A DNA stretch of 7,764 nt. Origin: Candidatus Methanoperedentaceae archaeon. GTDB lineage: Archaea; Halobacteriota; Methanosarcinia; Methanosarcinales; Methanoperedenaceae. Made by a program: the position numbers and the translations under genes. Below, piece by piece: positions 5,897-7,764 of this stretch. Numbering within the stretch: the first letter of the stretch is position 1; the number at the start of each line of letters is the position of its first letter. The DNA lies in NCBI GenBank assembly GCA_014859785.1, contig JACUTP010000083.1, positions 1 through 7,764 of the forward strand, read 5' to 3'. The notes beneath the pieces were generated by a model that was given only the letters and a program-made list of their open reading frames with translations, was not told the origin of the DNA and ran no database searches.

Positions 5897-7207
5897 TTAT
5901 CGTGTTGTGGGAAACAGGAGCCAGAGCCACAATGGCATATAAGTTATCCTCTTATCTCCTATGGTTTCCTCTCCTTCATAGTCCTCGGTTATTATAAGAC
6001 CGCTTTCCAGATCAAATTCATTCAAAGCGTAAAGCAACCCCTCAACTTCCCGCTCTTTAACTTCCGGCTGGCTGATATCCCAGCATACCTGAATGGCTTC
6101 GCTTATCTTTAATTCGTTCATGAGAAGAAAATCCGTTTCTCTCTGCTTTTTATCGTGCCAATAGAATATTCTGGATAAGGGATCAGAAAAGTTTTTCCTT
6201 TTCAGTTCTATAAAGACAATATTTTCTGCAATTCGTCCGTAATCCAGCGAAAATCTGAATCCTTTTATATTTCTTATCCCGCTATCGATGCAATATATTT
6301 TTTTGGGATTTATTTCCTGTGCTTTGACAGAAAAACTAAATATCGGCACATTAAAAACAAGATATGCGTCCTTCAGGTTTGCTGCATACTCGCCAACTGT
6401 ATCCACAGAGAGCGAAATATCTTTTCCGACTTTACTAAAATTCATGGGGTTGGATATGTTTTGCAGCAGTAAATTAACCATTTTCTCCATCTTTGCCGCA
6501 TTTCTGATGCCTCGTTTTTTTATTATGTCCCTGTAAATTATTGTATCAAAATAAAACTGAAGAAGTTGTTTTTTTGTGTCCGGGTTATTTTCAAGGACAA
6601 TCTCAGGGAAACCTCCAAGTTCCATATATTCAAAGAGGTGATGTTTTATTTCATTTTTTTTAGAATAAGCAGAAATCTGATCTTTGATCGCAAGCTTTGT
6701 TTTCAGGAATTCTTTGAAACTTAAGGGATATACTTCAAAGTAAGCGATTCTCCCTGCAAGCCTGTAGCTGAAATCTTCTTTTAACATTGAGAAGTTTGAA
6801 CCTGAAATAATGAGTTTCATGTCTTTTTCCAGATCATATATCCTTTTCAGGGTATTCTCCCAATTATCTACCTCTTGAACTTCATCAATAAAAACAAAAA
6901 TTTTACCTTCAGGATTTACCAGTTCTCTGTAACTTTTTATTGCATCATCGATCAGGTTCTCCTTTTGAACCCTGTCGTCATCGCATTTGACAAAAAGAAT
7001 GTTCTTTGGCAGGATTTTCAAACTTAACCGGCTTATAAGAATACTCATCAAAGTCGTCTTGCCCGACCTCCTGACCCCGATAAATCCTAAAATCTCTTTT
7101 CTTTCAAGCCATTGTTCGATGTCTTTTAGCAGTTCGCGTTCGATCAGCTTTGATCCTGCCTCTTTATTCCAGTGGGGATTCCATTCAACCAGGAGCTCTT
7201 TGTTCAT
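5897..7207 (-). CDS. AAA_14 / DUF4143 family ATPase
   Basis: This 436-residue protein has the two-part structure of the AAA_14/DUF4143 ATPases, which are widespread in archaea, usually as scattered accessory genes of unknown role. The ATPase domain has Walker A GVRRSGKTT (44-52), Walker B IFVFIDEV (103-110, D108/E109), a sensor-like SGSN (135-138) and the AGR motif (151-153) followed by YPLSFKEFL. A middle helical/winged-helix region (about 190-285) leads to the C-terminal DUF4143 part with GRIAENIVFIELKR (324-337) and the nuclease-like RETDFLL (356-362). The downstream lysine motif typical of a PD-(D/E)XK site is replaced by AIQVCWDIS, so cleavage is doubtful. The gene is convergent with eno, AT-richer than the core genes, and lies between two enolase tails. 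A TATA box lies 29 bp before the ATG and no ribosome-binding site is seen. Confidence 0.88.
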   Translation of the reverse strand: MNKELLVEWNPHWNKEAGSKLIERELLKDIEQWLERKEILGFIGVRRSGKTTLMSILISRLSLKILPKNILFVKCDDDRVQKENLIDDAIKSYRELVNPEGKIFVFIDEVQEVDNWENTLKRIYDLEKDMKLIISGSNFSMLKEDFSYRLAGRIAYFEVYPLSFKEFLKTKLAIKDQISAYSKKNEIKHHLFEYMELGGFPEIVLENNPDTKKQLLQFYFDTIIYRDIIKKRGIRNAAKMEKMVNLLLQNISNPMNFSKVGKDISLSVDTVGEYAANLKDAYLVFNVPIFSFSVKAQEINPKKIYCIDSGIRNIKGFRFSLDYGRIAENIVFIELKRKNFSDPLSRIFYWHDKKQRETDFLLMNELKISEAIQVCWDISQPEVKEREVEGLLYALNEFDLESGLIITEDYEGEETIGDKRITYMPLWLWLLFPTTR

Positions 7208-7230
7208 AGATTCTATTATGGTCGAATGAA

Positions 7231-7240
7231 GTATATAAAT
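7231..7240 (-). promoter_or_regulatory. TATA box for the ATPase gene
   Basis: On the minus strand ATTTATATAC is a strong archaeal TATA match, centred about 29 bp before the ATG at 7207. The predicted start is within a few bases of the start codon, again suggesting a leaderless mRNA. Confidence 0.55.
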
Positions 7241-7241
7241 T

Positions 7242-7259
7242 ACTCGATTACAATCGAGT
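7242..7259. promoter_or_regulatory. 18-bp palindrome beside the ATPase promoter (candidate operator)
   Basis: ACTCGATT-AC-AATCGAGT is a perfect 8-bp inverted repeat with a 2-base centre. It abuts the upstream side of the TATA box, where the BRE and transcription-factor sites lie, so a dimeric regulator bound here would affect ATPase expression. A second perfect palindrome, CCGGCGCCGG (7265-7274), follows 5 bp away at the edge of the enolase remnant. Confidence 0.5.
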
Positions 7260-7266
7260 GTATTCC

Positions 7267-7383
7267 GGCGCCGGGATGATAAAGACAGGAGCGTCGGCGA
7301 GGAGTGAGAGGAATGCGAAGTATAACCAGTTGCTCAGGATTGAAGAAGAGCTGGGGAAGGCGGGGCGGTTTGTGGGAATGTGA
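7267..7383 (+). pseudogene. Enolase C-terminal remnant (second copy of the eno 3' end)
   Basis: In frame this reads GAGMIKTGASARSERN, continuing to GRFVGM and a TGA, matching the last 38 residues of the resident enolase at 33 positions. It keeps catalytic Lys in IKTG and the stop codon, but lacks all the rest of the enzyme. Of 22 nucleotide differences 15 are at third codon positions, so the fragment descends from an enolase that evolved under selection, not from a recent copy of the resident gene. An internal ATG (7276) would allow a 35-residue peptide, but no ribosome-binding site supports it. Upstream of 7267 similarity disappears (Tyr-Ser for Ala-Leu). It is bounded by the ATPase promoter on the left and a toxin gene on the right. 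Confidence 0.88.
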
Positions 7384-7402
7384 ATAAATCCCTATCGCCT
7401 TA

Positions 7403-7690
7403 TCATAAATATATTTCATCGTGGTGTGCAAAATCCAGAAATTCCACGTGATGCTTATCTTCATTTAGTGTAAAAGTCAAAACAAATGGGTCAAAATGCA
7501 CTCGCCGGATTGTCTTCATGCCGTATTTCAGCGGTTTGTAGTGATTGGGATGCTCAATAATCTCAAAGATCTTCTTTTTGATTCGTGCGAATAGTAGTGC
7601 GTCCTTCTTTTTAAGCTTCTTTAATTTAGCTGCTAGCTCAGGCTTTATCTCAAAGGAATAGACCGTCGTTGGGACTTTATTTTTATTCAT
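7403..7690 (-). CDS. RelE/ParE-family toxin
   Basis: This 95-residue basic protein has the RelE/ParE toxin pattern: the first strand YSFEIKPELAAKLKKLKKKD (11-30), a second helix with RIKKKIFEIIEHP (36-48), YKPLKYGMKTIRRVH (51-65) with R62-R63, and the C-terminal strands FVLTFTLNE and VEFLDFAHHDEIY (82-94). Archaeal RelE proteins cleave ribosome-bound mRNA; the HHD-x-IY ending is common in this archaeal branch, but an mRNase or gyrase target cannot be told from sequence. I start it at ATG 7690 and not at 7708, because that ATG overlaps the upstream gene's stop by 8 bp, the usual translational coupling of antitoxin and toxin. The stop lies 19 bp beyond the enolase remnant, convergent with it. 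Confidence 0.82.
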   Translation of the reverse strand: MNKNKVPTTVYSFEIKPELAAKLKKLKKKDALLFARIKKKIFEIIEHPNHYKPLKYGMKTIRRVHFDPFVLTFTLNEDKHHVEFLDFAHHDEIYL

Positions 7691-7764
7691 TTTTTGCCAA
7701 CGCCTCAAGATTATTTTTGACTACAGATAATCCTATACTGATTTTTCTTAATTTATCCAAATCT
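7683..7764 (-). CDS. C-terminal end of the probable cognate antitoxin (partial)
   Basis: An open minus-strand frame runs in from the right edge and ends at TAA 7685-7683. Its visible 26 residues read DLDKLRKISIGLSVVK followed by NNLEALAKNE. It overlaps the toxin start by 8 bp (ATGAATAA), the arrangement expected of an antitoxin-first type II pair. The visible tail is helical and charged but too short to assign to RelB, AbrB, HTH or another antitoxin family. The identification therefore rests on position. Confidence 0.5.
   Translation of the reverse strand, partial: DLDKLRKISIGLSVVKNNLEALAKNE

Noticed and set aside
5813..6112. Plus-strand frame overlapping the end of eno and antisense to the ATPase
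   Set aside because: It starts inside eno in another frame and continues over the reverse complement of the DUF4143 region; no family resemblance.
7240..7464. Minus-strand frame of 74 codons across the enolase remnant
   Set aside because: It is antisense to the remnant and overlaps the toxin end; the plus-strand enolase reading explains the sequence.
1..7764. CRISPR array or insertion sequence
   Set aside because: No regularly spaced repeats, no transposase motif and no terminal inverted repeats with target duplications were seen.

Overview
The window looks like archaeal chromosome, most likely from a methanogen or methane-oxidising relative (Methanosarcinales / Candidatus Methanoperedens type). 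This placement is inferred from gene content. The supporting signs are MfnA, the first enzyme of the methanofuran tyramine branch; a DUF116 membrane protein; a DadD/MtaD-type deaminase; a tRNA gene without an encoded CCA end; and TATA-like boxes about 24-34 bp before several start codons, which suggests leaderless or nearly leaderless archaeal transcripts.

Left part (1-925): an accessory strip. The first bases hold the start of a minus-strand gene that leaves the window. An AT-rich intergenic stretch with inverted repeats follows, then a compact hicAB toxin-antitoxin pair, then spacer. A tRNA-Val(CAC) gene lies at 926-999.

Centre (1000-5856): housekeeping metabolism. On the plus strand are the DUF116 protein and mfnA. 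A small minus-strand cysteine-rich protein (DUF3795-like) overlaps the 3' end of mfnA tail to tail by 8 bp. Divergent from it are dadD (deamination of 5'-deoxyadenosine, S-adenosylhomocysteine or methylthioadenosine) and eno (enolase), 43 bp apart and probably co-transcribed. MfnA feeds a C1 cofactor, DadD disposes of by-products of SAM chemistry and enolase serves gluconeogenesis/glycolysis.

Right part (5857-7764): accessory again and visibly AT-richer. A minus-strand AAA_14/DUF4143 ATPase is convergent with eno. Just upstream of its promoter (7267-7383) lies a second, in-frame copy of the last 39 codons of enolase, stop included. By hand alignment it matches the resident tail at 95 of 117 positions, with most changes at third codon positions and no indel. 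The ATPase is therefore bracketed by two enolase C-termini 1527 bp apart, which is the most unusual structure here. It suggests either integration at the 3' end of eno or loss of most of a second eno copy. Beyond it are a RelE/ParE-family toxin gene and the C-terminal end of its overlapping upstream partner, presumably the antitoxin, at the window edge.
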